From Rhineura floridana (taxonomy: Eukaryota > Chordata > Lepidosauria > Squamata > Rhineuridae): a DNA stretch of 64,000 nt. Below, piece by piece: positions 1 to 11,500 of this stretch. The DNA is taken from NCBI RefSeq assembly GCF_030035675.1, contig NC_084482.1:231293943-231357942 (forward strand). Reading direction: 5' to 3'. Position numbers and translations under genes: made by a program. The notes below the pieces were generated by a model, which worked only from the letters and a program-made list of their open reading frames with translations, had not been told where the DNA came from and made no database searches. Each line of letters starts with the position of its first letter. Positions within the stretch are counted from its first letter, which is position 1.

Positions 1-404
1 TACAATAAAACACTCTCATTTTTTTAAAAAAGCACAACAATTAAAACAGCCAAAAGAGCAATTAAAGCAGTTCAAGTTCAGGGGGATGCTGGCTGAAACA
101 GTCCCGTCTTCAAGAGCCGGCGGCATGCCAGTGCTGATGGGTGTCTCCCATGTTTCAGCAGCGGGGGCGTTCCACCATGCCGGGGCCAACGGTGATGAAG
201 TCGTGTCTGCTGGTCAGGGTGTGGCAAAACTAACGGGGTTCCGTTTGCTGATGGCTTCATGCCCATAATGGCGGGCTTGGTGATTTCCAGCTGGGGTTGG
301 GGCCAGGTCTTCCCCTGCCTTGCCCACGGGGTTGGGGTTGCACTTGCTGGTCTTAATGCCATTGGTTTTCTGTCATTCTTCCTTCCTTCCCTGCCTCTGC
401 TCAG

Positions 405-506
405 ACGCTGAACGGATCCGTGACGCTGGAACTGGTGAACGAGAAGTACTGGAAGCTGAGCAAGCCCCTGGAGCTTTACTATGCCCCCACCAAGGAACAG
501 AAGTGA
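405..506 (+). CDS. Terminal coding exon of an unrecognised gene (partial)
   Basis: A strong acceptor (long pyrimidine tract ending in CAG at 402-404) opens a 102-base exon that encodes 33 residues and a TGA stop. The peptide begins [14 protein letters not shown] and ends [12 protein letters not shown]; it alternates polar and hydrophobic residues like a beta-rich domain edge. I do not recognise the family. The frame was chosen because it is open from the acceptor to the stop and reads like conserved protein, whereas the other frames do not. The rest of the gene lies left of the window. It is tail-to-tail with DMB, so a 3' UTR should follow, but I see no clear polyadenylation signal near it. 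Confidence 0.55.
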   Translation, partial: TLNGSVTLELVNEKYWKLSKPLELYYAPTKEQK

Positions 507-1332
507 CCCCTGAGCGCCCAAAGCATTGGACAACAGCAAGAGGGGGGTGTAGAGGCACTGGCTTCGCATCCCCCCATGGGGGACTCTCCAAGGCTGCGAG
601 AGGATCTGGACAAGGAAGAAGGCGCTTTGCAGGGGGGAGGGAGTGCCTAGCTGCAGGAGCCTGAATGGCTGACGCTGGTCCCCCAGCCCAAGTCACAGCT
701 CCTGCCCCCTTGCCCCCATCAAGCCAAGACTGATGCCCTCAGGAGGAGGGGGGCTACCCCTCTGGTTTTGGCACCCCCTCCCCACAATGACTGATGCCCC
801 CCTGTTGGTGTTGGGCCGGTGTATGGGGGGGCAGCTCCTGACAGGGTGGGGGGTGGGGGCACTGCTTGGATCCGCTTTTCCTTTTTTGGCCTTTTTGCAG
901 CTGTTTTTGTGGAATTGAATTCATCACAGAACTTCTGGCATCTTTGTCGGGCCATGTCTGGAGCCTGCCCCCCCTTGCTGGGCGTGGGTGTCCGCGTGCG
1001 TGTGTGGAATGAGCAAGGCAACCCCACCGATCCAAAAGTGGGTCCTGGCCTAGGAGACCCCCACCCCCGGCCAGGGGAGCAGAGCTGGGTGCAAGATCCA
1101 GCAATGGGGCATCGTTGTGGCCCCTTGGGATGTTGTGGGACTCAACGCCCAGTAGCGCAGGTTTCTTGGGGGGGATAATGATGATGGGACCTGCAGCCCA
1201 TGCTCAGCTCAAGGGCCACAGGTGTCCCTGCCCTGGGGGGGAATTCTTGACCCCCCCTAACACGTGACTCTGCCTACTTCCCTAGCAGAAGGAAGTTCCC
1301 AGTTCAGCTGGATCTGGGGTAAGGGCCATGTT

Positions 1333-1475
1333 GCTCAGTGGGCAATGCACCTTCATTACATGCAGCTGTTTTGGTCCAGGCAGGGCTGGGAATGACCTCT
1401 GGGAGCTGCTCCCAGTCAGTGTACACAGTACTGAGTTAGATGGACCCTGGGCCTGCCTTGGTATAAAGTGCATGC
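1333..1475 (+). repeat. Diverged tRNA-derived SINE
   Basis: The middle and 3' parts match the other tRNA-derived SINEs of this window (cagtcagtgtacacagtact, then gagttagatggaccc). The tRNA-like head is eroded, so the left edge is approximate. Confidence 0.5.
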
Positions 1476-1667
1476 CTCTGTTCCTCCCCGTAGAGTAATG
1501 GGGGGTGGGACAAGACAGGTGAGCCGAGGACTGTGCCTCCTGCTGGGTGAGGCCACGGAGCCACCTGGCCTAGCCCAGCTCTGCCCCAGACAGCAATGGC
1601 TTTCCAGGCCCTCAGCCCCTTCCCAGCTCTTTTGAGTTGCCAGGATCTGTGCTGTCTTGGGGAAGGG

Positions 1668-1840
1668 CAGTATCTCAGTGGTTAGAGGATCTGCCTTGCA
1701 CGCAGAAGGTCCCAGGTTCAAGACCCGATGGCGGCATCTCCAGGTAGGGACCCCAGAGAGCCACTGCTGCCAGTCAGTGTGGGTGGTACTGAGCTAGATG
1801 GTCCGAAAGGTCTGACTCTGCACGGGGCAGCTCCCCATGT
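1668..1840 (+). repeat. tRNA-derived SINE
   Basis: A-box-like tctcagtggttagagg and B-box ggttcaagacc are spaced as in a tRNA promoter. They are followed by the family body (ggcatctccaggtaggga) and a tail with gccagtcagtgtgggtggta and gagctagatggtcc. The best-preserved SINE of the left flank; non-coding. Confidence 0.75.
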
Positions 1841-2867
1841 TGTGCATGATTGCAAAGCGGGGGGGGGGGCTCTGCCGCTGAGCTCTGGACCCCTCCACAA
1901 TAGGATTGACCTTCAGATGTTGCTGATTTGCCGGAGGCGTCTATTTTCATGCTGGAATTTGCGTATTTGACAGCTTTCAGAACATGTTTTGCAGTTTCTT
2001 CTCTAAATCTCTGGTTCACTAAGAATTGCTCAGGAAATCCCTCAATTTCCTTACTTTAAGGCTGCAAGGAGCAGTGAAGGCCTTCAGCCCACAGACCCGC
2101 AAGGACCAAGTTGTGGGGAGCTACACACTCGCGCTTTCTCTCTGCATGGGGCTCTGATGAGAGTTCAAAGCACCTGGAGGGCACCAGGTTGGGCTACGCC
2201 AAGAGACGGTGCAGATGTTTTCTTTCCAGCCTAGATGTGGGCCATATTTTTTTCTACCCATTAGAGAAGAGCTTGTAATCCCAACTTCAATTGCCCCACA
2301 CCTAAAGGGAATGCCCTAGGATTTTGGACTCGGGGGTCCCCTGGGATGCATGTGTGGGGCTTTGAACCCACGGCTGCCTTCTGCTGAGTGAGACCTTTGG
2401 TCTATTAAGGCCTGGATGGTTTTCCGAAGGGCAGCCCGCTCTCCCAGGGTTTTGTGCAAAGGTTCCTTCCACCACCTGCTGTCTCAGGGCTATTGCAAGC
2501 TCTGGGAAGCTTCAAGTTGCTAGGTCTCAAGGAATTTAGATTTTTCTTCTCTTGCACATCCTGGTTCCCTCACTATTCAACAAAGACCAGCGGTATTTTG
2601 CTGCAGCCAACAGGGATTTAACGAAGAGGTGTAGCTGGTTAAAAGCCCCTTTGGTCACTCTGTTTGAACTCTTGGGAGTTCTCTGGTTGAAACAACCCAG
2701 GAGGTTTCCCTTCTCATCCCCCCTCCCTCCCCCCTTGCTGTGTTAAAACTGGACAGTTTGAATTAACTATGCAATTAAAAGTTCAGCTGTGCTTATTCTG
2801 CATAATTCATGTTGCTGCTCTGCGAGCTTCTTGGTAGCACCGCAAGGTGTTTTCGCAGGATGCCGAA

Positions 2868-3045
2868 GCTCAGCTGTGGCTCAGGGGTTTGGGCACCTGC
2901 CTTCATTGCAAAAGGTCTTGGGTTCAATCTCTGGCGGCATCTCCAGGAAAGACTTTGCAAGGACCCCTGCCTGAAACTCAGGAGAACTGCTGTCACTCAG
3001 TGCGGACCTAGATGGACTGGTGGATGGAGCGTGGTGTGCAGGAGT
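2868..3045 (+). repeat. tRNA-derived SINE
   Basis: Same family as the copy at 1.67 kb: A-box-like gtggctcaggggtt, B-box gggttcaatctct, ggcggcatctccagg, and a tail with gctgtcactcagtgcggacc. Confidence 0.75.
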
Positions 3046-3311
3046 TATTGAGGGCTCTTGAAATGGCTCAATGCCCCCCTCTCTGTACCTTCAAGCTTAG
3101 CATCTGTAAAGGGGCTATCCATAAACCTGCTTCTTTAAAAACTGAATTGTGAAGAAAGACAAACTGAGCTGCCCATTAAGTGGGATTCAGCATCAGAAAT
3201 GCACATGTAATATAACCAGGAAGTCTTCCACCTCCTCAGACCCAGGATCCCCTTTTAACCCCACCAAGCACCTGCAACCCCACTTCTTCATTTATCATCA
3301 AGGGGAAGGGA

Positions 3312-3400
3312 CCATAGATCAGTGGCATCAGCTTTGCATGCATCCTGGAGAGCCGCTGCTGGTCCATGCAGACAGTACTGACCTAGATGGGCCAGAGGTT
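3312..3400 (+). repeat. Partial tRNA-derived SINE
   Basis: Keeps a piece of the head (atcagtggcatcagctttgc) joined to the tail (ggagagccgctgctggtcca, gacctagatgggccagagg). The B-box section is missing, so it is internally deleted. Confidence 0.5.
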
Positions 3401-3704
3401 TCATTCGGTCGCTTAGGCAACTTCCTCTGTGCCTATATATTTGTGAGCCACTGCCCCCCACCCCTACCTGAGACCAGGCCATGACCCAGTAGCAAGTCCT
3501 GACCCACCAGTTAAGGACCAATGATGACCCCTCTGTAAAGAGAGGCACAGCACAATGTGGCCAGAGGGGTTTTCTCATTTATTTTGACAACTGTCAAGGC
3601 TTTTTTAAAAAAAGTTGAGCACACACTTGCAGGCAGATTTGGAAGGACAAGGCTGCTTGATTAAAACCGGTTATATTGCGAGGATTGTGACCCTTACCCC
3701 GGTG

Positions 3705-3850
3705 TAGACAGCAGGGGTTGGGGTCTGTGGTGCCCCCCCAGTACTGCTGGACTCCACCTCCCATCAGTCCCCGGCAGCATGGGCGACGGTCAGGGCTGGG
3801 GGAGCTGTCATTGGGCAGCAACATCTGGAGGGCCAGAGACGTCCCCCATC
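3705..3850. mobile_element. Palindromic MITE-like repeat
   Basis: The two halves are imperfect inverted repeats around 3,780: tgctggactccacctcccat on the left and gcaacatctggagggcca on the right. This resembles the palindromic, hAT-like non-autonomous elements common in reptile genomes, such as the better preserved copy at 27.3 kb. Edges are approximate and no target duplication was resolved. Confidence 0.45.
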
Positions 3851-3861
3851 CATAGAGAATG

Positions 3862-3972
3862 TGGGCCTGCTGAGCTCAGTGGCCTTACATGCCAAAGGCC
3901 CAAGGCTCGGTCCTCAAAGGAATCTTTGCTGCTGCCAGTCAGTGTAAACAATCCTGAGCTAGATTGATATTG
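3862..3972 (+). repeat. tRNA-derived SINE, shortened
   Basis: Head (gagctcagtggccttacatg), degraded B-box and tail (gctgctgccagtcagtgtaa, gagctagattg) of the common SINE family. The central body is shorter than in the copy at 2.87 kb. Confidence 0.55.
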
Positions 3973-5034
3973 CTGCCACCCAGCCGGGGTCAGCCAAGGA
4001 AAGTGAGTGCTGAAAGGTTCTGGAGGGAGGAAAGGAAGGCAGTCTTTGACCAGCGTGTACTTAATTAGCTGCCACAAGCTTAGAGGGCGATTAGACAAAT
4101 TAACAGAGGCGGCGGCGGTTAAGGCTTTGGCTATAGGACCAGGAGAGGGGTTGTGTGGCTGTTGCACGTGCCCTGCTTCCCTTCAGGGCACCGCCTGGTT
4201 GGCCACAGTGGGAAGCAGGCTATGCTGGCCTAGATCCACTGGGGGGGAGGGGCTCCCTCTATGGTCTTTCAAGCAGTGATGAAGCCAGGATGGATGACCT
4301 CCCTTGAGCCCAGTTTTTCCAAGAGTTTGTGGTCTCCGTTGGGAAGCATCTCAGAGGAGATCAGCCAGCAAAAGGAGTTGGGGGGGCACATCCAGACGGA
4401 GCTCTGTGGTGCTGACTGGGCAGATCAGTGACCTGTGGAAGAAGAGAAAGCAGGCGTGTGTGGGGGGGGTATATCTGCGGCTTCCACAGCGTGTGGGCGC
4501 TCCTCCTGCCTCTGCCTCTGGGTGTTTTCAGTTTGGGCCGTTCTCCTTCCGGTCAGTACCAAGTAAGCCACACACCCCCATCACAGCTGGGAGACAAGAC
4601 CGGGCTGCGTCTGGCTATGAAGAGCATCTGGGCAATGGGGAGAAGCTATCTGGGCAGAGGGGCATGAGAAACCGGGATGAGGGAGCCCAGCCAGCCAGCC
4701 AAGACTCTGCTTGGCCGTGAAGCCCAGGAGGTGACCCTGGGTTAGGTCCTGGTCTATCCTGCTTGGCAGGGTTGTTGTGAGGCTAAAACAGAGAGGGGTG
4801 GGAGTTATTCTCAGAGGTGTTCCGGCTCGCTACTGTTGGAAGCAGAATGCTGGAGGTGACGGACCCAAATGGGCCCGATCCTTGGAACATGAGAACGGGG
4901 GGGGGATTTTCTGAAGATCTTTGGCAAGGGAGAGCCCCCACCCCACCCTCGGCAACTGGTTCCATTGCTAAACTGCTCTTTCCCTGGAGATGTTTCCCCT
5001 AATGTTCTACCAAAATCTGCCCTCCTGTACGGTA

Positions 5035-5180
5035 GGCTCTTTTCCTGCTCTCTGAGCAAGCGCAGGAGTCTGCCATGTGTGTGTGAGAGAGATGACAGCC
5101 CTTCAGGTATTTGAAGGGGGCTTTCATGCGCCACGTCTTCTCCTCTCTGGGCAATGCCTTCCCAGTTCCTTCACCCACGT
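5035..5180 (-). mobile_element. CR1 LINE 3' fragment
   Basis: On the - strand this reads like the CR1 3' region, including caaatacctgaagggctgtc. Short, old and non-coding. Confidence 0.4.
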
Positions 5181-5509
5181 GGGGCCTGTTTTCTGGACCC
5201 TTCCCCCGGCCATCTCCCTTGCCCTCCCCTGAACTCCTGGGGTTAGGGTGGGACATCAGGCGAGGGGGTCTCTTGTGATTGTGTCTGAACACTTACGTGG
5301 GGGCAAGCCTGACTGGGCACAGAGGGACTTACCTTTGAGTAAACACGCATGGGGTTGCACCATTAAGTGTTCCAATGAAGCCACATTCTTCACTTTGATA
5401 GTTCAGCTTTCTTTGGTGTGAATTATTTCTTTTTTTTGGGTGGGGGAGCTCAGAATCAAGGCTTTTTAAACGGAGGTGAGAGGGACGGGCACATAGAGTG
5501 CTTACTTAC

Positions 5510-8500
5510 CTTCAGGGTAGGTGCTGCCATCGATGGGGGCATAGCCTGGATGTGGGGAGAAGAGCGGGGGAGTTAGTAAGAGAGGTTTCTCTGTCTTCCC
5601 AGGAGGGGTAATGAGGCCTAGGTGCACCCCCAGAAAACCCACTCTTCAGGCAAGGGGAGACCAACCAGAGCCCAGCGGACAGAGATCAATGGAACAGGAC
5701 CTCAGGAGAGCCCTGAAGCCGCTGAATTGGGCCAACATAGCCAGTTCCCACAGTCACCGGCCAGATGCCCCCAAGGGAAGCCCCTAGGCAGGACCTGCGT
5801 GCAAGGGCAGCCCTCTCCCCACCCAGCAATTGGTATCATTTAGAGGCATCTTGTCACCGACAGTGGGGAGGCAGGACATAGCCATTGTGGCCAGTGGCCA
5901 TTGACAGCCTTATTCTCAGGTCCTCTCTTAGAGCCATCCATTTACCAGTTAACCTCTTTGGTGGTTCAGCCAACCAGCCTTTCCCAAACCACGAGGGGAT
6001 CCATGTATGTCAATGCAGCTATGCTTATTTGAGCAGGGGTTGGACTTGATGGCCTTATAGGCCCCTTTCAACTCTACTATTCTATGATTCTATGGTGCAG
6101 AGCGGCATAATGCCCAGAGACACAACTCCCAACATTGTGGAGCTGATCCCTGGCCCCTGCACTGAAGAATCAGCATAGGTGGGTACCCTCCTTGACCCCT
6201 GTTCGCAAATCCAAACACGGCAGCAGAGTAGTCCCAGAGTAGTTGCTGGGATGGGCTTGCCAGATGTTGATGGACAATCAATCCCTTTGGATTGGGGCTG
6301 GTCCTGGGACATCCTGGTGCCCCGCAACATCTGGAGGGCTCCAGGCCCTGTACCTCTCCGTTGATCACAACCAATTTAAAAGTTACAACAGGAGTGGGAC
6401 CTTGTGCCACGTAAAGACCACCAAATGCATTTTGGCATAAGCTTGCGTGGATCACAGTCCGTTTGCATCCAGTGAAGTGGATTCTAGGCTGGCACCATTA
6501 TACATTTATTGGCCTTGAAGGTACAAGACTCTTTGCTGGTTTTGCTGCAAAAGATTGAACACAGTTCCTCCTTTGGGAAAGGAGTGAGAAATCTTTCAGC
6601 TGCAGAGAAGTTCATCTGCCTGGATATGAAGAAGGAATGGCCAACAATCCAGCACAATCTGAAGAGTCCTGGTGACCCTGAAGCGCCTTGCCTTCATTCT
6701 GCATCCATCCACCCTTGCGCCTCCCTTACTCTTCAAGCAGCAAATCCTATGCGCTTCCCTGTAGCACTGCCTTGTCCATCTAGTGCAGCCTGTGTCATCT
6801 CACTCGGATTGGGGCCTAGGCAGTTCTGCTGCAGAGCTGGGAATTCCATGCACTCAGAAAGCCAGCATGTCAACCCCTGCTTTCCACCACATTTATTATT
6901 TGGGGGCAGGCTTGTATACCCTGTGCCAGCTAATGATTTTAAGCAAGCTGTTATAGCCTTAAGTTAATCAATATATATTCAACATGTATTTGTTAGCAAA
7001 GCCTGGAGGCTTGTATTCCCCTTTCAGGCCCCAGCATCTTTGGGTATGTCAGATCACCTCATAGCCACCTGCAGTCTAATCTAGGTGTTTTAATGAGGAT
7101 ACGATGGCTTGCCCAGTATGATGCTGGGAATGTACCTTGTTAGTTAGAGAAATATCAAAGGAGTTTAATTAGGCATATGTTTAAGTATATGTTTATCATT
7201 AGGCAGCTTATAGTTGGCTTGCCTAGTATGGTGTTGGAAAGCACCTTGTTAGACTTCAGAGAGTCCTGATAGGCATAGATTCAATGGATGGGTCGAAGGA
7301 CAGTCAATGACACGAGTCAAGTAACGGTCAAAGAGAACTTTGCTTGTTAGTAAAGATGAAGATAAAGATGGTAGCCATATAGTTTGCCAAAAGAAGATGT
7401 CAAGGTGCTCCAAGAAAGATATTATAGTTTTTTAGCAATAAGTCTGCTTTGAAGGTGTTCTGTGAAAAGGTCAGAACTGCCAATTATATGCAACATATGT
7501 TACTTCAAAGTGTATAATCTCATTAACCATGTATGTAACTCCATGTGTATGCCAATGATATGTGCCAAGATTTATACTATATAAGCATGATCTGTGCCCA
7601 GCGTGAGTGTTCAGTCTCTGACGTCCGCTACTGCAGAGCGGTGGGACTGATCCACTTTTATTGGGAATACTTGGCTGAATGCTGTAAGTTACTCAATAAA
7701 TTTTAACTCTTTGTAAGCAAACCTCTTGTCTGCATCTCATCTCTGGTAATCCAAAACAACCCTGAAGGTACACAAGGCTCCATCATGCCAGACCCGGTCT
7801 GTGGCCGGAAGCTGGCCAATACAAACAGGTTCATCACCTCGGGGAGAAAGAGGTCTCCGTCCCCTCCCTGCCCCCCCATGTTCCTGCAGCAGAAGACAAT
7901 CCCGCCCCTTGCATGCTGCAAAATGCTCCCTCAGTGATGTTCCTCTCGGGCTCTTACCTTCAGGCACCCTCTTCCCCCAACAGATGGTGCCGAGAACGAG
8001 CAGAAGAACGCCGACTCCCAGGACAGCCACTGAGACCCCCACTTTCACCCTGAGGTCCAGTGGCAGGCCTGGAGCTGTGGGGAGGGAGAGAGGGGGACTG
8101 TAAATGTAGGTCCCTATGACAGACCCCGCTGAGACACAAATGCTGCCCCCCCATCGCTCAGAGGCAGAGATTTCAAAAGGATTCTGGGATGGATCAAATG
8201 GTGGAAGGGCTCCCCTCCCCATCCCACTCCACCCCTATGGGAAGCCATCCTTCTTTCCCAACATCCCAGCCCCCTCCCCAGTTACTCACCCCAGTCCTTG
8301 GTGATGGCCTCCTTAAGGCTCCCGTGGGTCACACGGCAGGTGTAGGTTCCCCCCAGCTGGGGGTCGACTGGCAGCGTCAGCTGAGCCTGGTACGTCCAGT
8401 CTCCGTTGCTGAAGGCCACCTCTGGGACCGTCCTATTCTTCACGGGGGCTCCGTTCCACAACCAGGTGATGCCCACGTCTCTTGGGTAGAAGCCCCACAC

Positions 8501-11500
8501 ATCACAGGCCAACATGATGGGGGCTGGGGTGTTCTGAGGGGTGATGGGGGAAATGCGGACATTTGGGAGTGCTGCGGAGAGGAGAAAGGGAAACAGTCAG
8601 AATCAGTATTGACTTCAGGGGCCTGTTCAGCTGCACAGTCTCTAGTGAGATCAGCTTGCCATCGCTTGCCATCACTGCCCCTCTACCATGTTAATGGGAC
8701 AAAGATCAATTCTCTATTCAGCCCCAAACCCAATTATGCCCCGGCTCTTAATTTGAGGGGCTCCTTCAGCTTCAGTTCCCATCCCTCCTCCTCCTCCTCC
8801 AGATGTCTCATATATTTTATTTGTTCTTTTCAGTTTCCAAAATGAGATAATATGCAAAATAAACTCTCCTATCTCAAACTTGTTTGCCAATTAATAAATA
8901 AATCCAGGTTCTTCTGAACTGAATTCTCCCTGTTAAAGAGTGCTTTTGGAAGTTTTTGAAGTCTAAAAGACAAAGGGGAAATTGTACACTTTTTGATTGC
9001 AATGCAGATGTTTATATATATATATATATAAATGTATAACCATTCCAACTCTGAATAAAAATATTTAAAAGAATATTTTTTGTGGGGGTGAGCATAGATG
9101 CCCCCCAATGAATCATTTTCAAGAACCAGAAGACCAAAACCCAGAGTGGGATTGGGGGTGGGAGACAGAATAGTGGGGGGTGCCCTCCTCCCATGCACAG
9201 AAACGACACAAAGACTCCTGTTCTGCTTCCCCAGAAAGCAGGACTAATTCTCACAGGCTTACATTACAGGAGGGCAGATTTCGGTGGAGCATTAGGAAAA
9301 ACCTGTGTCACTTGACAATGCAGTTAGCTGAAAGAGTGCAGGAGGGGTTCTCCCTCCCTGGAGACTGGCTAGCCACCTGCTTGGGGGGCGGGGAATGCAT
9401 TTGCTCCGGATTTCTTGCATCAAGCGGTTGGAAGGGCCGTCCTAGCTGAGTGGGCACAGAGCCCTGCGCTGCATGCAGACGGTCCCAGATTCGGTCCCCA
9501 GTGGTGGCATCTCCAGGAGGGGCTGGAGAAAGGTGGCTGGCAAGTCCCCCTCCCCCTCAAGGATCCACACCCCCAAAGCCAAGGTGCAGAGCCCTGGGCC
9601 CCTCCCCTTGCCTCCGGCCTGCTCCCGGTTTCACAGGCTCTTTGACTCCCACTCTACTCACCCTGCCTGGCCCCCGTCCGTCCCCATAGCGACTGGACCT
9701 GCCCTTGGCACTTCTGCTGTGCCTTCTCCATCTGCCTGCCCAGGATTCTGTCCAGCTGATCAGAGAGGTAGACGGTGGAGTAGTTCCAGGGGAAGAAGAC
9801 GCCGAGGCCGCAGGGCTGGTAGCTCTGGCTGTCGTGGTCGTAGCAGATGAAGGGGACCTTGTTGAAGGACAAGGTCCAGTTGGCCCAGAGGACCCTGCCC
9901 TCTGCAGAGAGCGGGCAGTCCGTCTCCAGGTGTAGGACGAAGGCCCCTGGGCGAGGGACAGGGAAAGGGTTAATTGCCTTTGGCACAGATGCACAGGGCA
10001 TATATTTGGGAGGGAGAGAGAGACTGACACCCCCCCTTAGAGATGCCCCCCAGCCACTTCATCCATGGCCTGCATGTGGAAGGGCTCATGGAGTGGCCGG
10101 CTTTCCCAGAAGAAAAGTCAAAGCAGAGCCCTGCTGGATCATGTCCAAAGCCACCTCCAATGACCAGCCAGCTGCTTCTGGAAAATCCACAAGCAAGGCA
10201 TGAAGGCCAGGCCATTTGGGGCATTCCCAGGTAGACTGTTTCTGACTATGGAAGCTCCATATAGCCTTTATGATTAATCCGTATCAAGAAGAGTTCTGCA
10301 TATGGCTAACCCTGTTTTACAGGATCTGGTCTGTTGGGGGGGGGAGTCACTGTGGTGTATTTAATAAAACTGACAATAAAAAACACAATAAATAAATAAA
10401 GCCATCTAGATATCACCACACCTATGGCTCTACTACCCTCAACTCTTCTGATCTTGGAAGCTAAGCAGGTTCAGGCCTGGTTAGTGGCTTTGAATGCCAG
10501 GGGCCATCGGCTTAGAGGAAGGCAGTGCTAAACCACCTCTGAATACCTCTTACCATGAAAACCCTACGGATACATCCAAAAGATTCATAGGGTCGCCAAA
10601 AGTCGTAATCGACATGAAGGCATATAACAACAAAACCATGTTTTATTTTCTATAAAAATGCAATTTATAAATATCACAAGGCAGCTCACAGATTCACATA
10701 AAAACAGTAAGAACATCAAGCACATCATTAAAAAAAATTAAATATCTATAAATTTCACTTCTCTTGTTTGGCCTTCCTTTTTTTCTACTCCCTGCTGTTT
10801 TCCCCAGCATTATTGTCTTTTCTAGTGAATCATGTCTTCTCATGATGTGTCCCAAGTATGAGAACCTCATTTTCATCATTTTAGCTTCTAGTGACAGTTC
10901 TGGTTTAATTTGTTCTAACACCCAATTATTGGTCTTTTTCACGGTCCATGGTATGCAGAAAGCTCTCCCCCAACACCACATTTCAAATGAGTTTATTTTT
11001 CTCCTATCCGCTTTTTTTACTGTCCAACTTTCACATCCATACATAGAGATCGGGAATACCATGGTCTGAACGATCCTGACTTTAGTGTTCAGTGATATAT
11101 CTTTACATTGGAGGACCTTTTCTAGTTCTCTCACAGCTGCCCTCCCCAGTCCTAGCCTTCTTCTGATTTCTTGACTTTTGTCTCCATTTTGGTTAATGAC
11201 TGTGCCAAGGTATTAATTCTTGACAAGTTCAATGACCTCATTGTCAATTTTAAAGTTATATTAATCTTCTGTTGTCATTACTTTAGTCTTCTTGGCGTTC
11301 AAGATGCAGGGTAAAAGCCTGCTTTCCTAGGCAAACGCAAGCACACGCTGGCAAACTCGCATTTCAACATTTGATGTTACTCTCTGCTGCTGTGGTGCTT
11401 CTTTAAACGAAATTAAGCACACAAATTACACACAGCGCAACAAGAGCAACCCTGTCCTCTCCCCGCCGGAAAGAGGAGCGCCGGCGCCGCCCCCGACCTA

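Noticed and set aside
1668-1730. Possible tRNA gene (A and B boxes)
   Set aside because: No cloverleaf pairing can be drawn and the same text recurs many times with a shared non-tRNA tail; SINE.
10440-10490. Possible 5S rRNA gene
   Set aside because: Only the promoter-like part of 5S is present and it is fused to a BovB-type tail, so it is a SINE.
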